Assembly (NCBI GenBank): GCA_004124475.1
Contig: SCKK01000002.1
Location: 1-64,000, forward strand
Length of the DNA: 64,000 nucleotides
DNA from: Fidelibacterota bacterium
GTDB taxonomy: Bacteria; Fidelibacterota; Marinisomatia; Marinisomatales; SCKK01
Direction of reading: 5' to 3'
Position 1 is the stretch's first letter. Each line of letters begins with the position of its first letter. The position numbers and the translations under genes are program-made. Below are positions 1-8,000 of the stretch, in pieces. The notes beneath the pieces were generated by a model that saw nothing but the letters and a program-made list of their open reading frames with translations, ran no database searches and was not told where the DNA came from.

Positions 1-162
1 TTAATCATAGTTTTTTATCTGCAAGGGTTTTGGTTGAATAATAGCTTATTTCTTGCATATAATTTACGAATAAATATCTATATTTACTAATGTTATCAAT
101 AAATTATAACTTTTTAAGGAGACCCTAATTAGTAAGTATTCTATTGCCACTCTAGTGGGTTC

Positions 163-1281
163 TCATAACTTCCCTGCCACTGCCTCTGCCACTTCCAGAC
201 TTGTATTTTCTCCTCCCACATCATAGGTTCTCACTTTCCCTTCAGAAATTACCTGAGCCACCGCCTGTTCCAGACCAAAAGCTTTCTCCGATTCTCCGAG
301 CCAGTCCAGCATCATCCTGACGGTTAAGATCATTGCCATTGGATTGACCTTGTATTGACCGGCATACTTGGGAGCTGAGCCGTGGGTCGGTTCAAAGACA
401 GCGTAGTCATCACCAATATTAGCTGAACATGCAAAACCGAGACCCCCCACCAACTGAGCACACAAATCTGACAGAATATCCCCAAACATATTTTCAGCCA
501 CAATCACTTCGTAATCATGCGGGTTTTTTAATAACCACATACACTGAGCGTCAATATTCGTCTCCCATAGCTCAATATCAGGGTATTGCTTAGCCACCTC
601 CCGGGCTGTACGCAACATTAGTCCACCTGTTTCCCGGAGAACGTTCGGTTTATCTACAACCGTTACCGACTTCCGACCAAAATTTTTGGCATACTCAAAT
701 GCCTGAGTGACAATATTTTCACACCCCTGCCTTGTCATGATTCGTGTAGATAGCGCAATGTTTTCCAGCCCAAACTTCCCGAATTTGCCCATTTTCGGAT
801 GATTTCGGTCAAGAACATCAAAGACTTCCTGGGGCAAGGGAAAGAACTCCACTCCGCTATACATCCCTTCTGTATTCTCCCGGAATATCACGATGTCAAT
901 ACCATCTTTGTAATTTAATGGATTACCTGCGTAGGCTTTGCATGGACGCATGTTGGTGTGGAGATTGAACTCCTGCCTAAGCTGGACAATAGGACTGAAA
1001 TAGACATACTCTTTATCCTGTAATTCAGGCGCCAATTCTTTTGCTGCTTCCTCCTTAGGCTTGGAAGTGATGGCGCCAAAGAGGGCACAGTCCGTTCCTC
1101 TCATCATCTCTTTGGTTCGCTCCGGGAGGGCATCCCCCTCCGATTTCCACAACTCCCAACCAATATCACCATGAATATATTCTGCATTAAACCTCATGGC
1201 ATCCAGCACAAGCCGGGCACAATCCATTACGTCATTTCCTACTCCGTCTCCGGGGAGCCATGCGATTTGGTATTTAGACAT
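163..1281 (-). CDS. NAD(P)-dependent isocitrate/homoisocitrate dehydrogenase family protein
   Basis: This 372-residue protein belongs to the beta-decarboxylating dehydrogenase family (IDH/IPMDH/HICDH), which oxidises and decarboxylates a 2-hydroxy acid using Mg2+ and NAD(P). Visible family features are the N-terminal 'LPGDGVGNDV', 'SPIVQLR' at 96-102 followed by 'NMRPCKAY', 'FRENTEGMYSGVE' at about 133-145, the metal-binding stretch 'ENMFGDILSDLCAQLVGG' and 'EPTHGSAPKYAG'. The 'SPIVxLR' substrate loop matches fungal homoisocitrate dehydrogenase (Lys12), whereas 'NTEGxYSG' is more like NAD-IDH, so motifs alone do not fix the substrate. The gene lies 1.6 kb from a Lys4-like homoaconitase on the same strand, which favours homoisocitrate in the aminoadipate lysine pathway. 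An 'AGGAGG' Shine-Dalgarno sits just before the ATG. Family is certain; substrate is inferred. Confidence 0.85.
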   Translation of the reverse strand: MSKYQIAWLPGDGVGNDVMDCARLVLDAMRFNAEYIHGDIGWELWKSEGDALPERTKEMMRGTDCALFGAITSKPKEEAAKELAPELQDKEYVYFSPIVQLRQEFNLHTNMRPCKAYAGNPLNYKDGIDIVIFRENTEGMYSGVEFFPLPQEVFDVLDRNHPKMGKFGKFGLENIALSTRIMTRQGCENIVTQAFEYAKNFGRKSVTVVDKPNVLRETGGLMLRTAREVAKQYPDIELWETNIDAQCMWLLKNPHDYEVIVAENMFGDILSDLCAQLVGGLGFACSANIGDDYAVFEPTHGSAPKYAGQYKVNPMAMILTVRMMLDWLGESEKAFGLEQAVAQVISEGKVRTYDVGGENTSLEVAEAVAGKL

Positions 1282-1344
1282 CTAATTCCTCCTATATTTA
1301 CTTTTTAATTATTATTAATTTCTGGAATTTACCCCGTATTAAAA

Positions 1345-2544
1345 TTAAAACCGAAGAATGGGTGAAATAAATCCAATCTGAATCTCAAATTCCGGAAATT
1401 CCTCACTCAAGGCTTCTGTAAATAAGTTCTTCAATTTATACTGTTTCTCTTCTGAATTAAGGCGATTTGCCTCTAATTTAAAAAGAATCATATGATGGTC
1501 TTTTTCAGTAACCAATCTGAAATCATGGTAGGAATCGACATCCGGATAGCTTTCCACCAGTGTATCTAAAACAGTCTTGATGGATTGCGCTGTTTGACCT
1601 TGATTTGTCACCGGATCCACGTGGACAGTTACATGAGCACGAAAAGTATCCGTTAGTTTTCCGGTGACCTGGCTCGCCATGGCATGAGAGTCAGACTGGG
1701 ATTCTTTTTCATCAACCTCCAAGTGAAGGGATATAAACCGATTAGGTCCGTAGCTATGAATAATGATGTGATGTGCCCCAATGATCCCACCCACCGATGT
1801 GGCTGTCAACCGAATATGTTCAACCAATTCTGGTCTGGGAGGTTTACCGAGCAAGGAATCAATTGCCCGTTTCGAAAGTGAATAACCCGTCCAGATAATA
1901 AACAAACCCACAATAACACCTAATATGCCATCCCAGCGTTCCAACCCCATATTAGCCAAAATCATGGAAAGTAGGGGTGCAAGAGAAGAAAATGCGTCTG
2001 ATCGGTGATGCCATGCGTCGGCAATAAGGATATCCGAATGAAAGATTGTCCCAAAAGAGTAGGACAATCTTGCCATTATTTCCTTGATTACGACTGTACA
2101 CAGCACAATTACGATGACTAATGGAGTAGAATCAGTAATAATGGGCGAATGAATTATGCCAATGGATGACCGGATAAATTCCACTCCGGTTACTACGATA
2201 AACATAGACAATATAAGCGTTGCAATGTACTCAGCCCGACCATGACCGTAAGGGTGCTCTTTATCCGGTGGCTTCAAGGAAACTTTGAAACTGAAAATAA
2301 TAATGACCGAACTGAGGCTGTCAGACAAGGTATGAACAGCATCTGCCAGGAGAGCAATACTGTGAATAGAGAAACCAATAAATAGTTTCACTAAAAAAAT
2401 GATCACATTAAGGATGGCAGAAAGCCACCCTTCGAACTTGCCTACTCTGGCTCTTATGGTTGGGTCTCTTTCCAATGAGCTTTCGGAAAAATCAGTGATA
2501 TCCGGAAAGAGCCGTTTTACAATCCATTGGGTTATGGCATTCAT
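1345..2544 (-). CDS. Cation diffusion facilitator (CDF) family metal efflux transporter
   Basis: About 399 residues (407 if the upstream ATG at 2568 is used; neither start has a clear ribosome site, and I prefer 2544). CDF proteins export Zn2+, Fe2+, Mn2+ or Co2+ against protons across the inner membrane. The N-terminal half has the expected six membrane segments with the two metal-site motifs 'HTLSD' (in 'ADAVHTLSDS') and 'HHRSD' (in 'DAWHHRSDAFSS'), followed by a cytoplasmic C-terminal ferredoxin-like domain containing 'HVTVHVDP'. The C-terminal part is extended beyond the usual ~300 residues by a second alpha/beta segment. It sits between the dehydrogenase and the homoaconitase on the same strand but has no evident link to lysine synthesis. 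The transported metal cannot be read from the sequence with confidence. Confidence 0.9.
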   Translation of the reverse strand: MNAITQWIVKRLFPDITDFSESSLERDPTIRARVGKFEGWLSAILNVIIFLVKLFIGFSIHSIALLADAVHTLSDSLSSVIIIFSFKVSLKPPDKEHPYGHGRAEYIATLILSMFIVVTGVEFIRSSIGIIHSPIITDSTPLVIVIVLCTVVIKEIMARLSYSFGTIFHSDILIADAWHHRSDAFSSLAPLLSMILANMGLERWDGILGVIVGLFIIWTGYSLSKRAIDSLLGKPPRPELVEHIRLTATSVGGIIGAHHIIIHSYGPNRFISLHLEVDEKESQSDSHAMASQVTGKLTDTFRAHVTVHVDPVTNQGQTAQSIKTVLDTLVESYPDVDSYHDFRLVTEKDHHMILFKLEANRLNSEEKQYKLKNLFTEALSEEFPEFEIQIGFISPILRF

Positions 2545-2568
2545 TTTAATAACCCAAGTTTCGCACAT

Positions 2569-2930
2569 ATTAATTGTTTTATATTTCGGAAGATGTCCAT
2601 AAATAAAGTCATTAAATATCGTAATAAAAAAGATGAATTTTTTATTGCCGTTATTCTCTGTACTTTTCTTAGCGTAAGAAAAGTACCAAAAGAAACAGTC
2701 GCTGGAGAAAAATTATATCCGTCTGCATCATTGTTTTGGGATTGAATTAAACTCATCCCTTTCCGCCAGCTGGCGGATCGGTCTTCAAACAGTAATTCAT
2801 TCTCATCCAAAACAATGGTTTGACGATAATGATAATCCCGATGCATCGGGACTAATGCGACAAAGAAATCCTATAGTGTATCTAATTAATCAGACATGCG
2901 AAACTTGAGTAAATCTTAAGAAGCAAACAA
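2569..2930. other. Intergenic region with three perfect palindromes, no convincing gene
   Basis: This 362-bp gap holds short inverted repeats: an 11-bp stem with a 3-nt loop at 2661-2685 (arms TACTTTTCTTA/TAAGAAAAGTA), a 16-bp palindrome TCCGCCAGCTGGCGGA at 2762-2777 and TCCCGATGCATCGGGA at 2836-2851. The last two belong to palindrome types that recur elsewhere in the window. A 101-codon minus-strand reading frame crosses the region, but it is built from these palindromes and has no recognisable domain, so I do not call it a gene. The 2661 hairpin could act as a bidirectional terminator. Confidence 0.6.
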
Positions 2931-4916
2931 TCACTGTTTTAGCTTAGACTGTAACCTCTTCCTTACCCATGCCTCCAATCCTCCAACCAAGATCAGTTCC
3001 TGAGCCGTCAAACCTACCGGGTCAAAGGAGTAGTTCTTTTCATCAGTTTGAATAACAGTGTTTACAAAATCAATTTTTACCCGGATGCCAGTCCGCACTG
3101 TAAGCTTCCTATCTCCAAAGGTTGTTTTCATATCTTCAGTTAATTCGGTACACTTCAAAACGAGAAAGCTATTATTGATGGCGTTCCGGGCGTAGGTTTG
3201 GCTGAACGAACCGGCAACTACTAATTGTATTCCCCGATATTTCAGCGCTGTGGCAGCCTGTTCACGGGAACTTCCCGAGCCAAAGTTGAATCCTCCAACC
3301 AAAATATCTCCCTCCTTAACCAAATCTACAAAGTCAGGATCATAATTTTCCATCACTACTTTTGCTTGCTGATCCGGAGAAAAATCATCTATGTAAGTAT
3401 ATTTACTGGGGAAAATACCGTCTGTGTTCAGGTTGTCCTGATAACAAAAAACCAGTTCACCTTTAATGGTTTTTGGAAAGTCCGCCAGCAATTCTATGGT
3501 TTGCTCAGTCGTGGGTGTAGTTTCGTTCTCCGAAATGGTCACAGTGGGTTTAATGGAGTCATATTCTTGTGGCGCTGCGATTATTCCCCGGATGGCAGAA
3601 GCCGCTACTACTGCTGGTGAAGCAAGATAGGCTTGAGCATCCCTGGATCCCATTCGCCCCTTGAAATTTCGATTTGTTGAAGAGATGGCTACCTCACCTG
3701 GTTCTAGCGTCCCCACACCAAGACCAATACATGGACCACATCCGGGCGGAAGTGGAATGGCACCTGCATCTAATAGTGCCTGCCAGTCACCCCTCTTCTC
3801 GCTTTCGGCTTGTACCTCACTTGATGCTGCGGCAATGTACAACTCAACTCTCTGTGCCACCTTTTTCCCTCGCAATACTGCAGCGGCTACGGCAAGATCT
3901 TCAACTCTGCTATTCACACACGAAACAAGATAAGCCTTGTTGATTCGTATTTTCCGATTCTCGATTTCAGAGGCACTCATCATCTCTTTCACATGGTCTG
4001 GCCCTGAGACATTGGGGCGAACAGTAGAAAGATCCAGCATCAGTTCCTTAGCATAGAATGCATCGGGATCTGGGGTAAGAATATTCTGTTCCAGTTCATC
4101 AATTCTCCTGTGGTTCAGGCGAGGATGAATCCCATGCCCGTCTTCGTCTGAAGGTACGCCTGCCAGACTCCGTTCAGCCACAAAGTCAGCCCTTTGGTGT
4201 AACCACTCGATAGTAACTTCATCCGTAGGGAAAAGCCCTACAAGTACACCCCATTCTGTGGTCATATTGGCAATGGTGAGACGATCATTAAGGGACAGGT
4301 GCCTCACCCCATCTCCCACGAATTCCACTGCATGATTCAGAACCTCGTCCTTGTTGAAAACACCACAGAGCGTGACTATGACATCTTTCCCTGAAACACC
4401 GGTGGGAAGCTGTCCTTTAAATTCCACTTTTGCGACGGGCGGGACTTGCCACCAGGTTTGTCCCGTAGCCCAAATGGCTGCCGCATCCGTTCGGACCACG
4501 GGCGTCCCGAGGCACCCGAGTCCACCATACATATTGGAATGGCTGTCTGAAGCAACTACTAAGGTCCCCGGCCAAGCGTACCCTTCCTCACATATGATCT
4601 GGTGACCAATTCCTCGTCCAGCTGGATAAAATACCACACCCATCTCTTTAGCAAAATCTTCAATACTCCGGTATTTTAATAAGTTCTTTTCAGATTTATC
4701 CTGAATGTTATGATCGAGAGTAAATACTGGCTGACGTGGATTAGCCATCTTCGTAGCCCCAATGGTATGAAACTTCATCATCACCGCACCCGTATTGTCA
4801 TGAGTCATAACGTGAGCAGGACGGATAAAAACATAATCACCGCTGTGAACCTCGTGACCATCTTCAAGTCCAACAGCGAAGTTTTGAACAATTTTTTCAA
4901 TTATATTTTGTGGCAT
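2931..4916 (-). CDS. Homoaconitase, single-chain Lys4 type (aconitase superfamily)
   Basis: This 661-residue protein is an aconitase-superfamily [4Fe-4S] hydro-lyase with catalytic and swivel domains in one chain. Cluster cysteines are visible at C333 ('YLVSCVNSR'), C393 and C396 ('GCGPCIGLG'). The C-terminal swivel domain contains 'GFNFGSGSSREQAA'. From memory it aligns along its whole length with fungal mitochondrial homoaconitase Lys4, starting at the first residues ('EKIVQNFAVGL', 'HSGDYVFIRPAH') and including 'YPAGRGIGHQI', 'ASDSHSNMYGGLG' and 'IWATGQTWWQVPPVAKVE'. Known bacterial and archaeal homoaconitases are usually two-subunit LysT/LysU enzymes. It probably converts homocitrate to homoisocitrate for lysine synthesis, together with the dehydrogenase at 163-1281. 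Plain aconitate hydratase activity is the main alternative. Confidence 0.85.
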   Translation of the reverse strand: MPQNIIEKIVQNFAVGLEDGHEVHSGDYVFIRPAHVMTHDNTGAVMMKFHTIGATKMANPRQPVFTLDHNIQDKSEKNLLKYRSIEDFAKEMGVVFYPAGRGIGHQIICEEGYAWPGTLVVASDSHSNMYGGLGCLGTPVVRTDAAAIWATGQTWWQVPPVAKVEFKGQLPTGVSGKDVIVTLCGVFNKDEVLNHAVEFVGDGVRHLSLNDRLTIANMTTEWGVLVGLFPTDEVTIEWLHQRADFVAERSLAGVPSDEDGHGIHPRLNHRRIDELEQNILTPDPDAFYAKELMLDLSTVRPNVSGPDHVKEMMSASEIENRKIRINKAYLVSCVNSRVEDLAVAAAVLRGKKVAQRVELYIAAASSEVQAESEKRGDWQALLDAGAIPLPPGCGPCIGLGVGTLEPGEVAISSTNRNFKGRMGSRDAQAYLASPAVVAASAIRGIIAAPQEYDSIKPTVTISENETTPTTEQTIELLADFPKTIKGELVFCYQDNLNTDGIFPSKYTYIDDFSPDQQAKVVMENYDPDFVDLVKEGDILVGGFNFGSGSSREQAATALKYRGIQLVVAGSFSQTYARNAINNSFLVLKCTELTEDMKTTFGDRKLTVRTGIRVKIDFVNTVIQTDEKNYSFDPVGLTAQELILVGGLEAWVRKRLQSKLKQ

Positions 4917-4980
4917 ACCTTACTAACTATGTGATCTTTCAGGGTCTTTTGATCCTGAGATTGTTATCATTCTCGATACC

Positions 4981-5038
4981 ACAAGGTCAGCCTGTCTGCC
5001 CTGCCTTGCCGGCAGGCGACCAGGCAGGGAGACCTTGT
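4981..5038. repeat. Composite inverted repeat between homoaconitase and Yip1 genes
   Basis: Outer arms ACAAGGTC (4981-4988) and GACCTTGT (5031-5038) enclose a GC-rich 'ctgcctgcc/ggcaggcg' palindrome. The inner motif is one of the dispersed GC-rich palindromes of this genome, and the outer caaggtc/gaccttg motif also appears in the hairpin at 21985-22006. It lies in the 235-bp gap upstream of the homoaconitase and could act as a terminator for the upstream minus-strand gene. Confidence 0.55.
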
Positions 5039-5151
5039 TAGATCCTTTATGGAAGAAGTGGTTCCTGACAAGAATATGGGTGATCCCTATAAAGCCGCGA
5101 GTACCTTTTATGCTTTGTTAACTTTTGTTTTGACGGCAACATCAAAAAGCG

Positions 5152-5685
5152 TTATACTGGTTTTGCCGCACTACCCAAAATAGAAAACAATAACACAAAG
5201 ATTAACGCTTGAATGATCCAGCCGATCACGCAAACTCCTACCGCGCGTAAAGTGCTCTCATAATCAAGAGCTTGTCTCACCGCGATTACCATTGCCATTA
5301 GCATCCAAATTCCAGCCACAAGAAAAACTACCCCTCCCAGCCCTGGGATGATACCTAATACTCGAATCAAGCCGGGAGAGCTCGAAAAGCCGATAGTGCG
5401 AAGCAATTCACCGTAATCTGCTTTGGTCTGCGGCTCTGGCAGTAATTTCGTGCCAATATAGTAAGTTAGATAGGCCCAGATATACCAGCCGATAAGGGCA
5501 GCGATCGTCGCTGTCAAAATCCCACCAAGCCCTCCTGTAGCAATGCTGCCTATTCCAGCGGCGATACTGGAGAGAACCACCACTCCCATGGCTTGGCGCA
5601 TGGACCCGGTGTCGGCCTCAACCTCTTCATACAGATTAACATCTAACTTAGCTGCCCGCAGCATACGATCCTGAAAATTAGTCAT
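5152..5685 (-). CDS. Yip1-like integral membrane protein
   Basis: A 177-residue membrane protein with about four or five hydrophobic segments. A charged N-terminal stretch is followed by a Gly/Ala-rich segment around residues 33-50, then 'TATIAALIGWYIWAYLTYYIGTKLL', 'GLGGVVFLVAGIWMLMAMVIAV' and a C-terminal hydrophobic pair. The arrangement, with a conserved Gly-Trp-containing central segment, fits the bacterial YIP1 (PF04893) family, whose bacterial function is undefined. A strong AGGAGG ribosome site precedes the ATG. The gene stands alone between the homoaconitase and the accessory island. Family assignment is by pattern, not by search. Confidence 0.65.
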   Translation of the reverse strand: MTNFQDRMLRAAKLDVNLYEEVEADTGSMRQAMGVVVLSSIAAGIGSIATGGLGGILTATIAALIGWYIWAYLTYYIGTKLLPEPQTKADYGELLRTIGFSSSPGLIRVLGIIPGLGGVVFLVAGIWMLMAMVIAVRQALDYESTLRAVGVCVIGWIIQALIFVLLFSILGSAAKPV

Positions 5686-5766
5686 TTTATCCTCCTGACT
5701 TTATTCATCATTTCATATTAAATAGTGTTTCTCTCAAACAGACCATTAAAATTTCAGCTAATGGTT

Positions 5767-5873
5767 GCGTGTATCTGAAGTTTCGCACACTTCCTTAATT
5801 TTTTCAATTATCATGTGCGAAATTTGGGCGGAGGTTTGCGGAAGTATGGAGCAAGCCGTAGCCAGATACACGC
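5767..5873 (-). repeat. attC-like imperfect palindrome downstream of the orphan gene
   Basis: An 11-bp perfect arm pair GCGTGTATCTG (5767-5777)/CAGATACACGC (5863-5873) encloses a second pair TTTCGCACA (5781-5789)/TGTGCGAAA (5814-5822). On the minus strand it starts just after the stop codon of the AT-rich gene at 5894-6973 and begins with TATAAC, as an integron attC right-hand box would. The far end (ATTAGCT) only approximates the GTTRRRY core. It resembles an integron recombination site, but the asymmetry leaves doubt. Confidence 0.35.
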
Positions 5874-5893
5874 CGTTATATGATGTTTACGAC

Positions 5894-6973
5894 TCATCCT
5901 TTTTCTTTTTCAAAAAATCCTTGTTCTTTTAGTCTTTCCACTTGGGGTTTAATCATGTTATTCTCTATTGCCCATTTTCTTAATATTTCTATTCTTTCTA
6001 GAACTTTCTTTTTAGTCTTTTCGTTATAAAGTTTCAGGCTCTTTTTTTCTTGTTTTTCCCACCCAGTAAATCCTTCAGGATGGTGCTCAATACTCATCTT
6101 ATCAAAACTAAGAATCTGTTCCTCTTTCTGGTCAACAGTCATATCAGGGATTTCTTGAATGTGTTTATAAAGATCCTGTGTAAACTGATCATTATCCGCA
6201 ATTTTCTTAATTGCTTCCGTGTAGTCTTTTGGCAAAAAATTTCTAATACTCTCAATTTCGAATTTTTCAAGTACAGGAAATGGGTTGTCTATTCCACACT
6301 TTTTACTCCAGTCATATTCAAGCACTCCAATTGGATATTTTAGAAGGTGTAGAGTTACAATAATAATAACTATTTCTTCGTATGTTTTAAGCCATTTAAT
6401 TAGTACTTTTTCCTCAAAAGTTTGAAAATTTGATTTAAGAACACCTAATTGATTTGAGTACTTATAACCTTTTGTGTGAACATAGTTATGCAAAAAACTT
6501 AATTTATTAAAACGTCCACGAAGATTAATTTCTTTATTAAAGGTTGCAATATTGCTATTTGAATTTAATATCTTCCAAATTTTATCAGTACGAGGAGTAT
6601 TTGCATCCCATGAATCTTTCGATTTGAGCCAACTTTGCACCTCATTATGGCCTTCATCATTTATGTTGTAATAGACTGATAGCAAACCTAACTCAAGACC
6701 ACTACGAAGAGACATAAAAGCTTGTTTATAAAGACCAAAAATAGCAAGATTGAATGATATTTGTAGTTCATCCCACGATTCCGTATAAGGGAAGAAGTGA
6801 CCAGACCAAAAGTTCTCTGTCGTTTGTGGAATTATTTTCCCAATACTATGATAAACCCAACTAAATTCCTGAATTCTTTTTTTAATACCTGGATTTTTTT
6901 GCAAGAAAGCTTCAGTTTTTCCCAAAACTTCTATACTTTTTTCTGGGTTATATATAAGGGGGAAAATATTCAT
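5894..6973 (-). CDS. Hypothetical protein, AT-rich orphan gene
   Basis: A soluble, largely alpha-helical 359-residue protein that I do not recognise. The segment 'QAFMSLRSGLELGLLSVYY' and the later 'FLHNYVHT' resemble helical patterns seen in DUF5677/HEPN-like proteins, but no catalytic motif is secure, so function stays open. The C-terminal ~70 residues are highly charged and probably coiled coil. The gene is visibly AT-richer than its flanks, with lysine/asparagine/isoleucine-biased codons, and an attC-like palindrome lies directly after its stop codon. These signs suggest a horizontally acquired cassette. It opens the accessory island on the minus strand. Confidence 0.7.
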   Translation of the reverse strand: MNIFPLIYNPEKSIEVLGKTEAFLQKNPGIKKRIQEFSWVYHSIGKIIPQTTENFWSGHFFPYTESWDELQISFNLAIFGLYKQAFMSLRSGLELGLLSVYYNINDEGHNEVQSWLKSKDSWDANTPRTDKIWKILNSNSNIATFNKEINLRGRFNKLSFLHNYVHTKGYKYSNQLGVLKSNFQTFEEKVLIKWLKTYEEIVIIIVTLHLLKYPIGVLEYDWSKKCGIDNPFPVLEKFEIESIRNFLPKDYTEAIKKIADNDQFTQDLYKHIQEIPDMTVDQKEEQILSFDKMSIEHHPEGFTGWEKQEKKSLKLYNEKTKKKVLERIEILRKWAIENNMIKPQVERLKEQGFFEKEKG

Positions 6974-7073
6974 TCGAGAAGGATTTTTTTAAATATTTTT
7001 GAGTCGTAAATTTCATGTAACTCGTTCTTATCCGAAATAGGTTCGTATATACCTCACTATGGCCGAATCATTC

Positions 7074-7304
7074 CTAAGACTTGTCTACTCCTCTCTTACG
7101 CATGTTCAAACTCTCAAGCTGACTTTTAATTCTACCAATGCTCTGTTTACTAACGCGGGTATATATTTCCGTTGTTTTACTACTCTTATGCCCCATCCCT
7201 AAAATTCGGGACTGAATATACCGGATGTCAGTCCCACTTTCTATTAAATGTGTCGCAAGACTCTGTGAACCAATACCCCTTTCCGTATTATTGCTATCTG
7301 CCAC
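7074..7304 (-). pseudogene. Tyrosine recombinase (phage-integrase family) C-terminal remnant
   Basis: Only the last ~70 residues of a tyrosine recombinase remain. 'SLATHLIESGTDIRYIQ', then 'GHKSSKTTEIYTRVS' with the nucleophile-tyrosine context, then 'IGRIKSQLESLNM' match the usual family tail. The normal 'ELLGHKSSKTTEIY' is disturbed here by extra residues ('RILGMGHKSS'), and the HxxR box and the whole upstream domain are missing. It is therefore a decayed fragment, probably left from the element that brought in the neighbouring accessory genes. The tail is unlike integron IntI ('RTTMIYTHVL' type), so it does not prove an integron platform. Confidence 0.7.
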
Positions 7305-7373
7305 GCTTTTGTGAGAATATTCTCGACGGACTTATTGAAACTGAAGAAACCACTTATGTTTTGTTTTCGGCTG

Positions 7374-7610
7374 TCATCCAATGGAACTGATTTCGTACAA
7401 CTCGGCAGTAAACTTTCCGGATGGCTTGACTTTTCCATTTAAGATATCCTCTACAATCCTCGCCGATGATAGGGGCATGGATTCTTGCCCACAGTTTGGA
7501 CATACATAAATGGTCAAGTCTGAAATAACAACAGGCTCGCCGTTGCGATGGAAGATCTTTTCTTCTTTTCTTTCCTCCATGAGGGATGGACAGCCATTAG
7601 GACACTGCAT
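7374..7610 (-). CDS. YgiT-type zinc finger antitoxin (MqsA N-terminal-like)
   Basis: A 78-residue protein beginning 'MQCPNGCPSLMEERKEE', with a second zinc knuckle 'VCPNCGQESM' and the typical 'YEISSIG'-like C-terminus. The CxxxC...CxxC pair and 'GEPVVISDLTIYVCPNCG' are characteristic of YgiT-type zinc finger proteins that serve as antitoxins. The start at 7610 is chosen because an AGGAGG ribosome site sits 7-8 nt upstream and is formed by the last two Arg codons (AGG AGG) of the preceding toxin. An upstream ATG at 7655 is less likely. It forms a two-gene unit with the DUF4258 protein, toxin first, and probably binds it and autoregulates the pair. Confidence 0.75.
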   Translation of the reverse strand: MQCPNGCPSLMEERKEEKIFHRNGEPVVISDLTIYVCPNCGQESMPLSSARIVEDILNGKVKPSGKFTAELYEISSIG

Positions 7611-7615
7611 GTCAG

Positions 7616-7813
7616 TTACCTCCTGTTTGCTGTGATAATGAATCCTGGTTTGCAATCTTTTACCACAAACAGAATATTGGCTTTAGAAATCGTGTACTTA
7701 GTGAATCTACCTCGGGAACGTTCATCTTTCTCTTTCTTGCTAACTGTACCTGTTAGAATGGTGTCGAGAACTTGATCGATTGATATACCATTCTCCCACA
7801 TTCGCTGAATCAA
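7616..7813 (-). CDS. DUF4258-family putative toxin of a toxin-antitoxin pair
   Basis: A small basic 65-residue protein with 'IQRMWENGISIDQVLDTILTG', then 'KYTISKANILFVVKDCKPGFIITANRR'. This matches the compact DUF4258/RelE-like fold found next to YgiT zinc-finger antitoxins. The start is uncertain: the first usable codon is TTG at 7813. The frame stays open upstream and would add 'ITFGPH', which resembles the usual DUF4258 N-terminus, but offers no ATG. The native start may therefore be lost or non-canonical, and activity is doubtful. Its last codons overlap the ribosome site of the antitoxin, so the two genes are translationally coupled. Confidence 0.6.
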   Translation of the reverse strand: MIQRMWENGISIDQVLDTILTGTVSKKEKDERSRGRFTKYTISKANILFVVKDCKPGFIITANRR

Positions 7814-8000
7814 ATGTGGACCAAAAGTAATACGCCCGGACCTAATGTCATCACGAATTGTTTATATCGACACAAATCATGTACTCACAATGGACGTTAG
7901 CATACTTGGTGCAAATCCCAAACCAAAGAATTTTTTTGGTTAAAAGATGTCATCTTTATTCATCTCCTGTGTTCACTTAATCCAACTTAGCTCTTTGCCA

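Noticed and set aside
1-162. Possible gene or riboswitch at the left edge, suggested by 'aaggag' near 116
   Set aside because: No start codon with an open frame follows and no conserved riboswitch core is recognisable; the region is AT-rich noncoding DNA downstream of the dehydrogenase.
2541-2846. A 101-codon minus-strand frame between the CDF and homoaconitase genes
   Set aside because: It runs through two perfect palindromes and a hairpin and overlaps the start of the CDF gene; its sequence shows no domain.
7074-7304. Recombinase remnant as an integron integrase (IntI) for the attC-like sites
   Set aside because: The surviving tail matches ordinary phage-type tyrosine recombinases and lacks any visible IntI-specific segment; most of the gene is gone.
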